Shown here one piece after another: positions 12,641-25,623 of a DNA stretch of 64,000 bases. Position numbers and translations under genes: made by a program. Source of the DNA: Dendrobium chrysotoxum (taxonomy: Eukaryota > Streptophyta > Magnoliopsida > Asparagales > Orchidaceae); the NCBI GenBank assembly GCA_019925795.1, contig CM034312.1, positions 23,649,914-23,713,913 of the forward strand. Reading direction: 5' to 3'. Below the pieces are notes generated by a model. The model ran no database searches, was not told the DNA's origin, and worked only from the letters and a program-made list of their open reading frames with translations. Position 1 is the stretch's first letter, and each line of letters opens with the position of its first letter.

Positions 12641-12870
12641 TCCATCCCCAACATATCACCCAACTCAGTCTCCCAAATACCATCAAATGATCATGGTCTC
12701 CTAACAAACATTGCACAACCACGGTCTCCCGACCACTGTCATGCTACCACAGTCTCCAACCCAGAGTCATGCGAGTACGGGCTCCTGACATTACTTGACC
12801 AGGATGATCTCGTATCACTGTTGGCTGACTATGATCTCCCGACCATTGTTACCTGACTATGATATCTCTC
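12640..12870 (+). repeat. Continuation of the CCACC/CTGACTA minisatellite
   Basis: Words such as 'ggtctcccgaccactgtcat' and 'ctgactatgatctcccgacc' continue the pattern of 11270-11990 after the interrupting LTR-like fragment. An AT-rich stretch without features follows, to about 13150. Confidence 0.65.
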
Positions 12871-13149
12871 ACAAACTTTCAAGCATACTTACCCATTAAA
12901 ACAAATTAAAAGCATATATCTATATTATGAAGCATATAAAATCAAAAAATTTCATATAAATTATATTAGCTCATACCAAAAAGATAATATCATGAATTAT
13001 TATAGTGATATTTATAATTTAATTCAGAAGAATAAATTTGATAAATTATTATATATGATAATTATACTATGATATATTTGAAAAAAAAAAGTTAATATAT
13101 ATTAAATATAAAATAAGTAGATTGTCATGATTTGCTATCATATTATCAT

Positions 13150-14640
13150 TATTGATACATCACATAAAAAATCACTATAATTGGGAGCAAATATGGAAGC
13201 AAATTGATGGATGGACTTACAAAATTCAGCTCAAAATCATCCAAACTCCAATTTCATCAAACTTGTATTCAAACTATTCTTCATGACAAAAAAATCTAAT
13301 GACATCAAAAGTGATCAAATCCGAGTCCAAATAAGCCTAGATCAAGCACTTAAAGCATTTTTGGAACCTTTGGATATTAATTAGAGAACCAACTAATCTA
13401 CAAATTTGGAATGCATATAATCAAATCAAGCATCTAAATGAGGAGAATCCAACCAGCCTAAGATAGCTTAATTTTGGTATCATGAAGGCATGCAAATATT
13501 GATCAAATGATTTATGATCAAGAAAATCTATACGGATTGTCTAATGGATTGTTCCATGTTTTCACTATAATTATGGGGCATGCTAATCTTAAAATCTATA
13601 AATCACACCCCACTCTCTACATGAGGAACCCTTGGCTTGAGATTCTAGAGAGATAATAATATGAAGAATCCTAGATCTCCACTTGAGCGCCATTACCCAA
13701 CTAATGATCTCAGACTACTACTCGATCACCACCATTGGACCACCACCTAATAGTTTCCATCAAATTGACACCCACAACTATATTTGTTTAACCATCACTA
13801 TTGTTAGATCATAGGATTCAAAATGCTACTATCTGACCACCGTCATTAGACCGCTACCACCTAGCCACCACCATCAAAATTGACACCCACAACTATATTT
13901 GTTTAACCATCACTATTGTTAGATCATAGGCTTCAAAATGCTACTATTTGGCCACCATCATTAGACCGCTACCACCTAGCCACCACCACCACCACCTGAT
14001 AGTTTCCATCAAATTGACACCCACAACTATATTTGTTTAACCATCACTATTGTTAGATCATATGCTTCAAATGCTACTATCTGGCCACCATCATCACCTA
14101 TTCAATGCTATTTGAGTGCCAATGCTCAACCACCATTGTTGGACTGTTGCCACTTAACCTGGTCATCAAACCACCGCCATCGTAGTATCACCACCATCAG
14201 ACTGCCATTGATAAACCATTATCATAGATTGTCGGCACCTAATCAAAATTAACATACTACTGTCATTATCAGACAATCACATTAGATCATCATCACATGA
14301 CTAATAGTGTTTGTCTTCCATCACTTGTCCTAAGCCATCTAAACACGTCTCATCATCCATCAACTATGCAATATTTTTCACTCACCATTCATACTCTTAT
14401 AATATCATCTTCTCTAAATAGGAGGATGAGAAAATCATTATGATCAATGCTCGTGTATTGAAATTATTTCATCTTGGATAGACACTTTAATTTATCTCTT
14501 TCCAGGTTTTTCATGCTAAAACTATATTTTCACCCCTATTTTTTATTTATATATTTTTGTTTGGGATCTTTGCTCAAAGATAGGATGCAAACATTCTCTC
14601 TCTATTATCATAATTTTTTTATCATGTAATAGTTTGTCAC
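13150..14640 (+). mobile_element. LTR and leader of a Tat-like Ty3/gypsy element (relic)
   Basis: The segment 13330-13470 matches 26340-26470, as in 'cacttaaagcat' and 'aaccagcctaagat', so this is a dispersed repeat. It ends near 14627-14652 with 'caccatttgtgggaacc'. This resembles the TGGCGCCGTCTGTGGGAAC signature that follows the LTR of Tat/Athila-type elements. A gag-like relic follows directly. The 5' boundary is approximate. Confidence 0.6.
13755..14100 (+). repeat. Three-copy tandem repeat, ~114-135 bp unit
   Basis: The block beginning 'caaattgacacccacaacta' starts at 13761, 13875 and 14010. It continues through 'ccatcactattgttagatca' almost unchanged in all three copies. Spacing is 114 and 135 bp. 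The longer spacing comes from expansion of a CCACC run and a 'tgatagtttccat' piece. The copies are far more alike than the surrounding relic, so the amplification is later than the element's decay or is kept alike by slippage. Confidence 0.9.
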
Positions 14641-14699
14641 CATTTGTGGGAACCAATCCCACAATTATAAGCCTTATAAACACTTGTTTGATGATCAAT

Positions 14700-15830
14700 A
14701 GGTGCAATAATCATAATAACGGAGCCTCTTTCTCCATCACTTGTCATTCCAAGGACTAATTCTTGAATCAGGGATGCTAGGCATTTGCCTCTTTCTACTC
14801 AAACATGGGTAAACCTACTGATGAACGTGTATCATATTTATCCCTAGAAGAATCTATTTGTAAGATGGAGTCCTAGAATAAAAGTTTTCAGCTACTATAA
14901 GGGATTCAGTAGCCAACGTCAATATAATGTGAAAGGACCTTCTTCTCTCAAGATCAATTGCTAGTTGGGTTTGTTTAGCTTAAGCCTATCTGTATAGAAC
15001 CCCCATGCCATCGAATAAGGACTCCTACTATACTGAACCAAGTTGTTAATCTTATCAACACAGCTAATTATACCTATCCATCACGTGCAACCCTACTAAC
15101 CTACGCTCCTCCAATAGTCATTTGGAACTAGGCTTAACCCAACCTTATTTCCACCCTTCGTAGTGTTATACATGATGATATGATGCTTTGTCTAAGAGAA
15201 ATTTTTCTTGATGGTGGGAGTTAACTCCCTCTTCATCATAGTTTTTAGGAATTATCACCTCTAATTACAAATATCCTTGAACAAACTATTAAAATAAGTT
15301 TCAAGCTATTGAACATTCACTCATATAATGGGATGCCAGACCCTTTTTTATCACATGGAACATATATAATTATTATGCACATTTAATGAGCATGAGAAGA
15401 ATTCCTATGTCAAGTCTTCTCTACTACTCTAAAAGAAAAAGCTTGCACATGATTCTACTTCTTCTATGAGGGACCATACATGCCTTCACCAAACTTCTCT
15501 AATTTTTTATTAAAAAATATTATGGAAAAAAATTGTCAAAGAGTCTTCCAACATCTTGAGGATTCATCATAATAATGGTGAGTCACTCGAGGAGTACTTC
15601 TAAAGGATCTCTTTTGAAGCTTACCAAATCCTAGGAGTAGATCTTTAGCTTTCAAGAGGGGTCCTCCTGAGAGAGCTTCATCTTGGGTCTTTCTTTTCAT
15701 CATTGATGTAAGATATAGTCCACACCTATGTTGACCTAATCTATCATATAAAAGCATAAATCTTCACCAATGAAGTCATTAATGCCCATCAAAAGTAATT
15801 TTGATAGCCCATAGGCAAGCACAAGAATGC
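14700..15830 (+). pseudogene. Tat-like Ty3/gypsy gag relic
   Basis: Conceptual translation in shifting frames gives fragments matching the order of a Tat/Ogre gag. 'NGMPDPF' appears near 15330, like the YNGxxDPxxH motif. A segment near 15590-15700 reads like the 'LxxYxxRFxxEAxQI' part, followed by 'INAHQK' near 15780. Many stops and frameshifts mean it cannot be expressed. The assignment rests on my recollection of family motifs. Confidence 0.5.
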
Positions 15831-17106
15831 ACCAGGAAGTGATAATCATCCATCTCTACCAAAAAGAGAGAATTGTAGGGAAACCATATCCTCCCCTCTC
15901 AACAATCACACTAGTGACATGCGCCCCAATTAGAGGACTACACATAGCTCAATAAATCTACACAAATTTCTTGATCTCCATCAGTAAGATGCCCCAAGCT
16001 CTAAATTGAAAAGAATTATAAATTTTATTTTTTAAATCATCAACCAGATCTGACTAATTTCACCCAGATAATAAAATTATCAGATAATATAATTCTATTA
16101 CTATGTATCCAAATATCAATCCAAAAATTACCATTATATATAATAGTCATGATATCTACACAATGCAATTATCCATCCAATAATCATGACTACAAAAATA
16201 AAATAGAAAATATAAAAAATATCTAACTTTGAGGTCTTGACCAACCTCACTCCACTGGATTCCTATCTAGACCTGAAAATATAGAAGCAACCAAAGAATG
16301 AGCACATAGCCCAGTAGGTTACCAAAACCTTATGCTAAAATAAATACATGGCATACATAAATAATATACATGAAATCATTCATATATCTCAAATGAAACC
16401 ATCAGGTGAACTGAAATCATAAATTATATCTATGTGATGGATCCGTACTTCTAAATTCATTATCAATTATTTTATAAAAGGACATGTGCCTTGATCTTAT
16501 TGGTCTTATCATTTTCTTAATATATGAATAAATGATATTCATGTTTGCTTGTCATATGAATTCATATATTGTTTCACTATATAGTATAAATATTTATATT
16601 CTCCTGGCCATTAACTAGAATTCTTGTATCTTACAGATATTTTATGGGTATCTTGCTTTATCTTGAACAGTTATAACTCCCTTAATATCTTGTTCCAATC
16701 TTGTACACATATAACTCCCATACCCTATATATCTTGATTTGGGTATCTTTCTCAATTAATGACCAACCAATTTATCTTTGTTTATACATAGATATTCTAA
16801 ATGTCATTTTCATAATTATTATGATGTAGATAAATGATGCAAATGAATGCATTATTATTGCAAGTATATTTACATGTCAAAATAGAAAAATCCTCAAATC
16901 CCATGCATGTAATATATATCAACAGAGATGCCTTTCTATTCCTTCATATGTGCCAAATCATTATACATTTCACATAGATGATCATATAAGTCATTCTAAC
17001 TAATGAAATTCTAACATGATCATATGAAAAGGTTCTGTAAGTCTATATTTACAATATATAAGAAGCTAAATAGTGAAAGATGCTTAAATCATTATACATT
17101 TCACAT

Positions 17107-17110
<4 letters not shown>
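15831..17110. other. Non-coding, LTR-like with upstream similarity
   Basis: No gene. About 16240-16330 contains 'ttgaccaacctcactccact' and 'agcccagtaggttaccaaaa', which echo 840-950. It may be part of the 5' LTR of the Ty3/gypsy relic that follows (19449-22210), in which case that LTR is unusually long. The boundary cannot be fixed. Confidence 0.35.

Positions 17111-17197
<87 letters not shown>
17111..17197 (+). repeat. (TC)n microsatellite, 87 bp uninterrupted
   Basis: A perfect TC repeat. The long Ser-Leu and Arg-Glu open frames crossing it are artefacts of the repeat. Confidence 0.98.
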
Positions 17198-17199
<2 letters not shown>

Positions 17200-17246
17200 T
17201 TCATGTCCCTTTCTCTCCTTTCTTCCCCAATAAGGCATCATAAATT

Positions 17247-17270
17247 GGGGGGGGGGGGGGGGGGGGGGGG
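17247..17270 (+). repeat. 24-base G homopolymer
   Basis: An unbroken run of 24 G, 50 bp after the TC tract and 15 bp before a TA tract. The length may be affected by sequencing or assembly error. Confidence 0.95.
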
Positions 17271-17285
17271 AAGGATGTGTGAGGG

Positions 17286-17309
17286 ATATATATATATATA
17301 TATATATAT
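17286..17309. repeat. (AT)n microsatellite
   Basis: Twelve AT repeats immediately following the G tract. Confidence 0.95.
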
Positions 17310-19448
17310 GTATCATTTAGTGCCTAGCACAATAGCACTACAGGCTACAACACCACTAAGTTGCATGCAGATATCCAGGTTAACATAAAACAGACAATAA
17401 AGTGCCACTTCACTCTCCAATGCAGCATTGCAATGCTATAGTTCATTTTTTTTTCATATTTTCAATTAATTCATTTTATCAAATTTTGGGTTATTACAAT
17501 CGATGATAATGAAACTGTTAAGTGGCCATATCCATTGAAACCAAACTTGATATATCAAAAGAAATAATATCACTTCCACCAAAGTTGTAGACATACCATT
17601 GAAGTATGCAAGTGCAACGCCTACTTAATAAGGATATAATTGCACCTATTATAGCCCAATTTGAAAAAGGTGATCTACCAAATTTCTGCATTTGAACCCA
17701 TCAACATGTGTCTGGGAATATTTTGTATGCATGTGAATGTTTGAATCAACTCTAAATTAGGCACCAAGGGTCTATTTGCACGTTTATGAAATAATTCAGC
17801 ATGGCGGTGATAAGAAGTTGCACTATGGCATTGTGTAATCCTTAAGAGAGCGTTGCGACACACATGATTGAGTATAGCGATGCTGGGTCTTGAATTTAAA
17901 ATAAAAATATTATTTTCCATTAAATCAACTCAATTCACCCAATCACAATCGCTAGCTAGAGAGAGAGAGGGAGAGAGAGAGAGAGAACTAGTTTTGAGCT
18001 TCTTCAGGTCATTTTTTGCTAACGGCCCAAATCTAAAAGTTGCCCATCTCAAGGTAGGTTGCATTTTACCTATCTTAATTTTTAACAAATCATTAATTTT
18101 TAGATTTTCTTGATTTAATATATAAATTTCTTATTTTCAAACTGAGATAACTTTTAAATTGAGAAACTTTCACCACGTAACTCTTGGTATGTTTCAGAGA
18201 ACGTAGTTATGGACATTTAAATATTTTTCTTTAAAATTCTCATTGGGTATTTTGAAATACTACTTTTTTAAAATTATAGGAAAATATTTAGGCACTGGAA
18301 ATATTATTGTAGAACAATTAAGCCCCCAAAATAGTTTTGCACAATCTTTAATACTTTGGTAGAATTCTGAATCAACAAATTTAAGCTACACTATTATAGG
18401 TTTGACTGCTACAATGTTGCCCGCAGTGAAAATCTCTTGAGTTATATAAATAGTTCCATTTATGTTTAACTATGCATTTATGCATCTTTGTATGAATATG
18501 AGGAGTTCAGGAGGAGTTTAGTTATATATTCGTGGAGTTCTATTATAAAAATTCTTAATGTACTAAGAGCACTGAAAGGCTTGAGGATCAGGAGTTCTAA
18601 ATGTGAGGCATAAGGGTCTCAAGTTTTGAATGGGAGACATAAGGGCTAAAGTTTTGTTACTTTTGCTATGTACTTTGTGTTTATTTATATTTCGTTCAAC
18701 ATACTTTAAATAATGTTCAATAAACTGCGTTCTGAATTCTATAATATGCTTAGTTATATGCAAAATCTTGTAATGTTATGACACCACTCTACTGTAAGTC
18801 TATTTTAAAGATTGGAATAATTACTTTGTTTTAAGTTATTGGTTTGACAATTATTAAGAAATAATTTAGGTAATATAATATGTTATCTTCTACATTTCAT
18901 TTCAAGGTCACAGAAGGGGAAAAGGGTTCATTGAGTTGATGGTGCTAGTTTTTTTATTTTTATAGTGTATAAGCACCTTTTTATTTATTTTTTTTTAGAT
19001 TTTTTAATAGTCCTACATTTTTGTCTTTCTTGTCATGTGTCTGATTGCTAGAGACTATGATAGCAAGAATTCATAATATATACTTTTGTGGATAAAAAGA
19101 AAGAAAGAAACTTTTTTGGATGAGTAAATTTATATATAGGGAAAATTGGAAGCTCTGTTATCTGTCATCTAAAAAGAAATCTAATATTTCTCCAAAAAAA
19201 TTATCTTGGTCTATCATGTTTTGACTTTGTTTTATCACCATCCAACATGGTGTGACTTGTATTTGTGGGTCATATCGGGTTGGATTGTGATAGTTTTTTG
19301 TATCAGTGCATTACTAGGAGAAATAAATTGTAAGCAGAGCTATAGGAATTAATCTATAATCACATGAGATAGTTTTGTGTAGCATCATGCATTCATTTTT
19401 TTTATTATTCATCTACATATATAACTTGGGGTGTGTGTGCTGTGAATT
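17310..19448. other. Non-coding; possible retroelement leader
   Basis: No gene. It includes a GA microsatellite at about 17959-17987 and AT-rich DNA. Its position just before a gag start suggests that it includes the LTR 3' end and untranslated leader of the following Ty3/gypsy relic. I did not find a convincing primer binding site. Confidence 0.35.
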
Positions 19449-22212
19449 CTGATGGTTCAGCCCAAGCATGATATCAATGATGGGCAGAGTTTGAGCCAGA
19501 GCACATCGATATATAGTATAGCCCCTCCTATTGGTTCTGCTATGATGTCATAATTTGTTGGTTAGGTAGCACAGTTGATGAGTGAGGCACAATACAGGGG
19601 TTCTTATGGTAGGACTAAGGATGTAGATTGGTATCTATAGATATTTTGAGGTTAAAGCCTCTAAGATTTAAGGATACTATTGAGCTTAGGATTATAAAGA
19701 ATTGGTTGGTTAGGTTAGAGAAAACCTTTAATTATATGCAGTATTCTTCTAAGAGGAGAATACCTACAACCATGTTTTTGTTAGAAGATGAAGTTGAGCT
19801 CTGGTGGCTGGGCCAACAACGGGAGAAATTTTAAGTGAGACAGAATTCTCTAATTAATTAAGAAGAATTTACATATGTGTTTAGAGGCTAGTTTATACCT
19901 CAATCCGTCGATAGTAGATGTAGGAGACATTTTTTAGATTGGTTCAGGGGAGTAGGACTGTGATGTAGTACAAGGCAAAATTCAAAACTTTGGCCAGGTA
20001 TGCTCTGTAGCTTGTTAGTACTTCTAAAGAGAAGTGTTACCATTTTCTAATTGGTTTATGAGATGCCTTGAGACAACCATTAATTCCATTCCACATTATC
20101 AAATTTTTTAGTTGGTGGAGCGAGCTGGATTGATTGAGAATAACTTGGCTACTACTCAGTAGCAATGAGCTTCTAGTAAGAAGAGCTTCAATGAAGAGCC
20201 ATCTGGGAGTGGGAGTACATATTATGGGAAGAGAAGTAGATTTGGACCCTTTGAGTTTAGGAAAGGTAATTCTTCTAGCAAGACTTCTATTGGTGGTAGT
20301 AGGGACAGTTCTAGCAGTTTTGTACATATATGCTCGACCTATGGTAGGAGACATGTAGAGTCATGTTATTAGATGACAGGCTTGTCTTTTTGTTATGGTC
20401 AAAGTGGACATAGAGTTATAGAATGTCTACAAGCAGTAACTGACCAACTTTCTGATGTTTATTTTGAGAGCTCTATTAGATTAGAAGGGAGACCGAAGAC
20501 TATTACACCTCGAGGATATATTGATAGAGCTTCTGATAGAGATAGTAATGATGTGATAGGGAGACAGTATGCAGGTGCATAGAGAGAGCCTAGTCATTCT
20601 ATAACTTTGACTCTAATTCAGCCATGTGTTTGTAGAACAACTCAATAAGAGGATGTGGATTCACCAGATGTGGTGATAAATATGACTTATATTTTAGCTT
20701 TGTCTTTTCACAGTTTATTTGATTTTGGTGCCAGTTATTCATTTATTTTTTAGAGTTACTTTCATCCACTGCATCTATCTTTTTTATTATTATCTACTAC
20801 TCTATTTATTTTTCTGCCTACTGGAGACCATATGATTGCTAGTAGATTTTACCTCTATGAAATAGAAATTTTTTATATGGAGTGGAAGTCTAGTTTGCTA
20901 GTTTTACCTATTTTTGGGTTTTATGTCATTTTGGGCATGGATTGGATGAGTCGGTATAAGACTCAGATTGATTGTCTGAATAAAAAGTGACTTAATTTTT
21001 AGATGGTGAGACTTTAGTATTTCAGGGAACAAAAAGTGTTCTATCATGTCTATTATCGGCTCTAAAATTGATAAACTATCGCAGAAGGGTAGTCTAATAT
21101 TTTTTAGCTTCTATTAGAGATATATGAGTAGATTATGTGCCATTGGATAGTGTTCCTATGGCACAGAAATTTCTAGATATTTTTCCTTAAGAGTTGGTGA
21201 GCTCACCACCTGATAAAGAACTTGAGTTCTATATAGATGTGTTTCCTGGTATGGCTTTGATATCAAAAGATCTTTATAGAATGGCACCAAAAGAGTTTTA
21301 GGAGTTGGTTTATAAAGATTTTTTTCCATTTTAGTGTGTCTCCATAAGGAGCACCTATTTTATTTTTGAAGAAGAAGGGCGATACTATGTGAATGTGCAT
21401 CGATTATAGGGAGCTAAATAAGATAATTGTAAAGAATAAGTATCATTTGCCACATATTGATGATCTATTAGATGAGTTTGTAGGATTATTTGTGTTTTTT
21501 TTTAAATGATCTGAGATTTGGATATCACCAGCTGAAGTTTAAAGAAGAAGATATTATCAAGACTGTTTTCAGTATGAGATATGAATATTATGAGTTCTTA
21601 GTCATGCCTTTTGGGTGACTAATGTATTAAAAAAATTTAAGGATTTGATGAACAAGATTTTTAGGATTTTTTGGATCAGTTTGTCATTATATTTATTGAT
21701 GCTATTCTGATATTATGAGTATAAGGAACAACATGCAGTTCATCTAAGAAAAGTCTTAGAAACTTTGAGAGAGCATCAACTTAATGTTAAATTCTCTAAG
21801 TATGCTTTTTGGTTAATGAGTATTGCATTTTGGACATATGATTAGTAATGCAAGTATATTTGTTGATCCTCAGAAAATTCAGGCAGTCTCTAATTGGCCA
21901 AGATTGACTACAATATTTAATGTATGTAATTTTTTGGGTATGATCAATTATTATAGAAATTTTGTAAAGGATTTTCCTAGTTTTCTATACATGTAACCAG
22001 ACTGACTCATACATCAAAGGGTTGGGACTAGACATCTGAGTGTGAGCAAAGTTTTCAAAAATTGAAGGATTGTCTAACTATGGCTCTAGTTTTGATGATT
22101 CTCTCTAGTACTAATGGATTCATGGTGTGTTCAGTGATGCTTCACTAAAAGAATTAGGTTTAATTTTGATGCAACAAGAAAATTTTATAACTTATGGTTC
22201 CAGACAGTTTTA
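19449..22212 (+). pseudogene. Ty3/gypsy gag-pol relic
   Basis: The relic starts with an ATG at 19449 (MVQPKHDINDG). It has a gag core around 19640-19830 (frame with LRLKPLRFKD and VELWWLGQQ) and a decayed zinc knuckle at about 20385-20426 (GQSGHRVIEC). A protease region lies near 20705-20745 (FDFGASYSFI, for the usual DSGAxxSFI). Reverse transcriptase includes CIDYRELNK at 21393-21480. The catalytic-box region at 21683-21710 reads FIDA, so the second Asp of the usual IDD is gone. RNase H begins near 22080-22170 and stops abruptly around 22212. Numerous stops and frameshifts show that it is dead. The rest of RNase H, integrase and the 3' LTR are absent. Confidence 0.85.
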
Positions 22213-24980
22213 GAATCTCAAAGTGCTCCCTACTCCTCTTTCATTGACTTCCAAAATAAAATGCTCATATTTGATCTAATCCCACTTGAAAATTCCAACA
22301 TTCCTCCTTTCATATCACTCCTTGAAAAAAATTTAAATAAAATTTCTACCATTATTCGAATCGAGAGTATTTGTAGGAAGCCCAACCTTCCTATGATGAT
22401 ATTAACTACAAATGTTTGCCTTTGTAGGAGATTTAAGATCCCATATAAAATAAATCTCATTCTATTTAGCTCCTAAATAGGATGGGGGAAAATTATTCTT
22501 TTGGGAAAAAATTAAAATTAAAGACAATCATTATCGTCATATTCAAAGGATTAATAATAAATGATAATTTATTTTTTTGGAAAAGTCTATCATTTATCAT
22601 TATGACTTTGATTATAAAATTAATGATAATATATTTAGATTATCATAGCTAAATACTTGATCGAACATCAATTCAACCTTTTGAGGTTATATGTAGTTTC
22701 TTCTTGAATTTGACTACAATAGTCCGGATGAAATTTATAATTTTGTAATATGAACCCATTAGAGAATGGTATTCTCATCTCCCGATGTGATATACATTCA
22801 TAATGACGTGTTCAATTTTAAAATTAAAAATTTAAAAGTCTATATTAATTTTTTTCCCAAAAGTATATACAATCCAATTGATTTGCACATTCCCAAAGTT
22901 TGCAACAATTATACATAAAATAGAATGAAACATCTATACAAAAGGGGATGGTAATGACTTACTAATTCATTCATTTGTTGATGCATGTAACATCTCTTTT
23001 GAGATATACAATTGAAGGCTGATCCATCACATAGGATCAAGGGTATCAATATCTATTATCGGGAGATGGGTACTCACCTTGTAACCTTGATCATTGCTAG
23101 GCACAATCGCTCCACCATCTACTTTTATCATCTTTAAAGGAGATTGTTCATCAACCTTATAACCTTATGAAGGACCCTTAGATGAATTATTAGGGTCTCA
23201 TGAATATTATTAGACTTCTTCAATGAGATTGTGTGGATCTTCCCGCTTGAATAGAAAGATTAAACTTGAAGAGTCTTTCCTCCACTATGTATTGGTTAAT
23301 AAAATGTCGCTTCTATTGAAGGCTCTATACACTTAAGATTTTCAGTACTTTCGATATTTCCCAATCCCTAATATGGGTTGAGTTAAGCCAACTCACTTAA
23401 TCTCCCCCATCTTTTGTGGATACCCTAATCATTTTGCATAATAAAACCCCTATTGGGCCAACTCTTAAAGGATCTTATGTTGCGAAGTCCAGTCACATTT
23501 TACTACTTTGGCAAACACAATCTTGAGCATCACATGCAAATTTTTGCATTCTCAATAAAAAATTGACAATTAGTGTCACCCCGCATCCCCTAAAGAAGAC
23601 AGAAAAGCCAATGATAATCATCATAGCTCTACTAAAAAAAGAAGAAGATAAAGTGACACCACATGCCATGAAGATCTCAACTAAATTAGAAGCCAACAAA
23701 AATCTCAACTCCACATATAACACCATCTCATAGGAGGTAATGTATATTGGGTAAGGAGCATGTGGTTCTTTCAAACCTTTTAAAAATAAGTGCCACTAAA
23801 TCATTCAAAAGATAAAACTTCTTGTAAAGAATTGCCAAGCCATCATTTGTAATAATAGTGGGACATCATCAACCCCTACCACATTGCTTGATTGCCTCCA
23901 CCATCATCCTACAAGAATACATACTTGGTATATTTACATTCAAGTAAAGAGAAAATTTAAAGAAAATAATTCTCTACTTTAGCATTTAAATATAGTATAG
24001 TTTACCTATTTCAATGTTTCAAGCGTAGGCTAGATAATCATAGAAGTATTTTTTTTCCCTGTGATTTGAAAAATAAAACTATAAATACATGGAAACATCA
24101 AGATCAATGAGTTCTCTTTCCAAATGTTATTAAAAACATTTTTAAAAAATCCTCAATTTAGTGCACCGGTGAATTTTTCTATAATAACAACACAAGATAG
24201 AATCGCTAACCAATGGTTGTTCAAGAATTTTTTTCAAAATTAAAATATTAAAGCATTCATGTTATAATTCTTCAACAAGTTATATATTGCAGTCAACTAC
24301 CTAACGCAACCCTCCATTTTTTTCATCCAAGATTTTAGACTCGACAATGAAACTGTTAAATAAAGTTCTTTGAGAAAAATTCTAAATTTTTCTCAGAGTA
24401 TATCCTTGAAATTATTCAGACTTCTTTGATGAAAGAATAAATTATAGAGAACTTTTAAAATTGTTTTTTATGAATTTTCTACCATACCAAATGGCACTAT
24501 TGTGGTGTGAAAAAAGTATGAAGACAGATGTTACCCACAACCAATAAAGATTTTGGAATTTTTTTGGTGAAGGAATGGATGATAAAATTTTTTTTATAAC
24601 CAACATGATCACAGAAATTTCTTAAAGACAAATATATCATGATTTCAGCATCATGACACCAAAAAATTAAAATTTCCCACAAAAATAAAAACCTTTGGGC
24701 AAAGCATGAACATATAGATATGATCATTTGTCAAAATGTTCAACTCAATATAAGGAGAGTAAAGAGAGAAAATCCAAATAAAAAACATTAAAAACACCCA
24801 AAATAAATCATATTGAGTGGATTTTTTGAATTTTTTGAAGACCGTCTTTTTGTTGGCACCTCCACAACTTCATCGATGATTAGCCACCGCACCATCCTCC
24901 ATGTCAAATAATGAGACAATCGTCTCTCTATGGGAAGAAAATTATAACCCTTAAAATAAGATGAAAAACTCGACCTCCAA
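22213..24980. other. Unclassified block that truncates the gypsy relic
   Basis: Sequence character changes abruptly after 22212. The block has only short open frames (up to 93 codons on the minus strand at 23493-23774) with no motif that I recognise. It is probably an inserted repeat, but I could not find terminal repeats or a family signature. Confidence 0.3.
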
Positions 24981-24984
24981 TTTA

Positions 24985-25410
24985 GAGCCACGTGATGAGG
25001 GCAGTCAACAACTTTTTAAATGGAAGAGTAGAGCCTCGTTGTAGAAACTAGAAGTCTTAATCCAACAATGACAATCACTAACTTTTAAAAGGGAAGCTCA
25101 AGGTCTTACTATAAGGATTTGAATTCTTGTTCACCTCCAAATTTGGTCCAAGTGATTGGGACAATCGACACCTTTCTCAAGAAAAACTGAAGTCTCATTA
25201 TAGTGATTGAAAGCCTTGATCGCCTCAACATTCCATTTATCGAATGTAGACAATCAAGACATTTTTTAAGGAAAGATGAAGCCTTGCTATAGGGATTGAA
25301 ATTTCCTATAGCCTCCAAAGCCATTCCGTTCGACAAAGACAATAAACATTTTTTGCAAGAATAGATCAGAGCTTAACCATAGGGACTAAAAATCTTGATT
25401 GCCACTAACA
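24985..25410. repeat. Degenerate ~89-bp tandem array
   Basis: The word GACAAT recurs at 25070, 25160, 25249 and 25338, a spacing of 90, 89 and 89 bp. A weaker fifth unit starts near 25000 (GCAGTCAACAAC). Each unit has the order 'gacaatc', 'a-rich tttt..aag', 'gaagcctt..ctatagggattgaaa', 'gcctcca'. Units are well diverged from one another. The minus-strand short open frames at 24788-25342 run across this array and are not taken as genes. Confidence 0.8.
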
Positions 25411-25454
25411 AGTTTTAAACTCTCACTGAACAAATTTTTTTGCTTTTTACAAAA

Positions 25455-25623
25455 AGAAATATCAGCCCACTAGGAGAAACGTGCCTTTAGTTTTTTTTTT
25501 TTTTTTTGTAAATTTTTAAAATTTCGTAAGGAAAAAATTACTTTTTTTTTCTTTTTGATTTTTTTAAAAAGGAATAAAATAAATTTTTTAAATATATCAT
25601 TTTAATGGGCATGTTTCTCCTCA
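25455..25623. repeat. Inverted repeat around a T-rich core
   Basis: 'cccactaggagaaacgtgcc' at about 25457-25476 is mirrored by 'gggcatgtttctcctcacta' at about 25599-25618, an imperfect 20-bp inverted pair. The core is T-rich. It could be a small MITE or the ends of a fold-back element; no target duplication was found. Confidence 0.45.

Noticed and set aside
11270..14300. Regular short repeats as a possible CRISPR array
   Set aside because: Units are contiguous, degenerate, have no unique spacers and lie in plant retroelement DNA.
17024..17388. Ser-Leu and Arg-Glu repeat open frames
   Set aside because: Products of the TC microsatellite and the G run, not of a gene.
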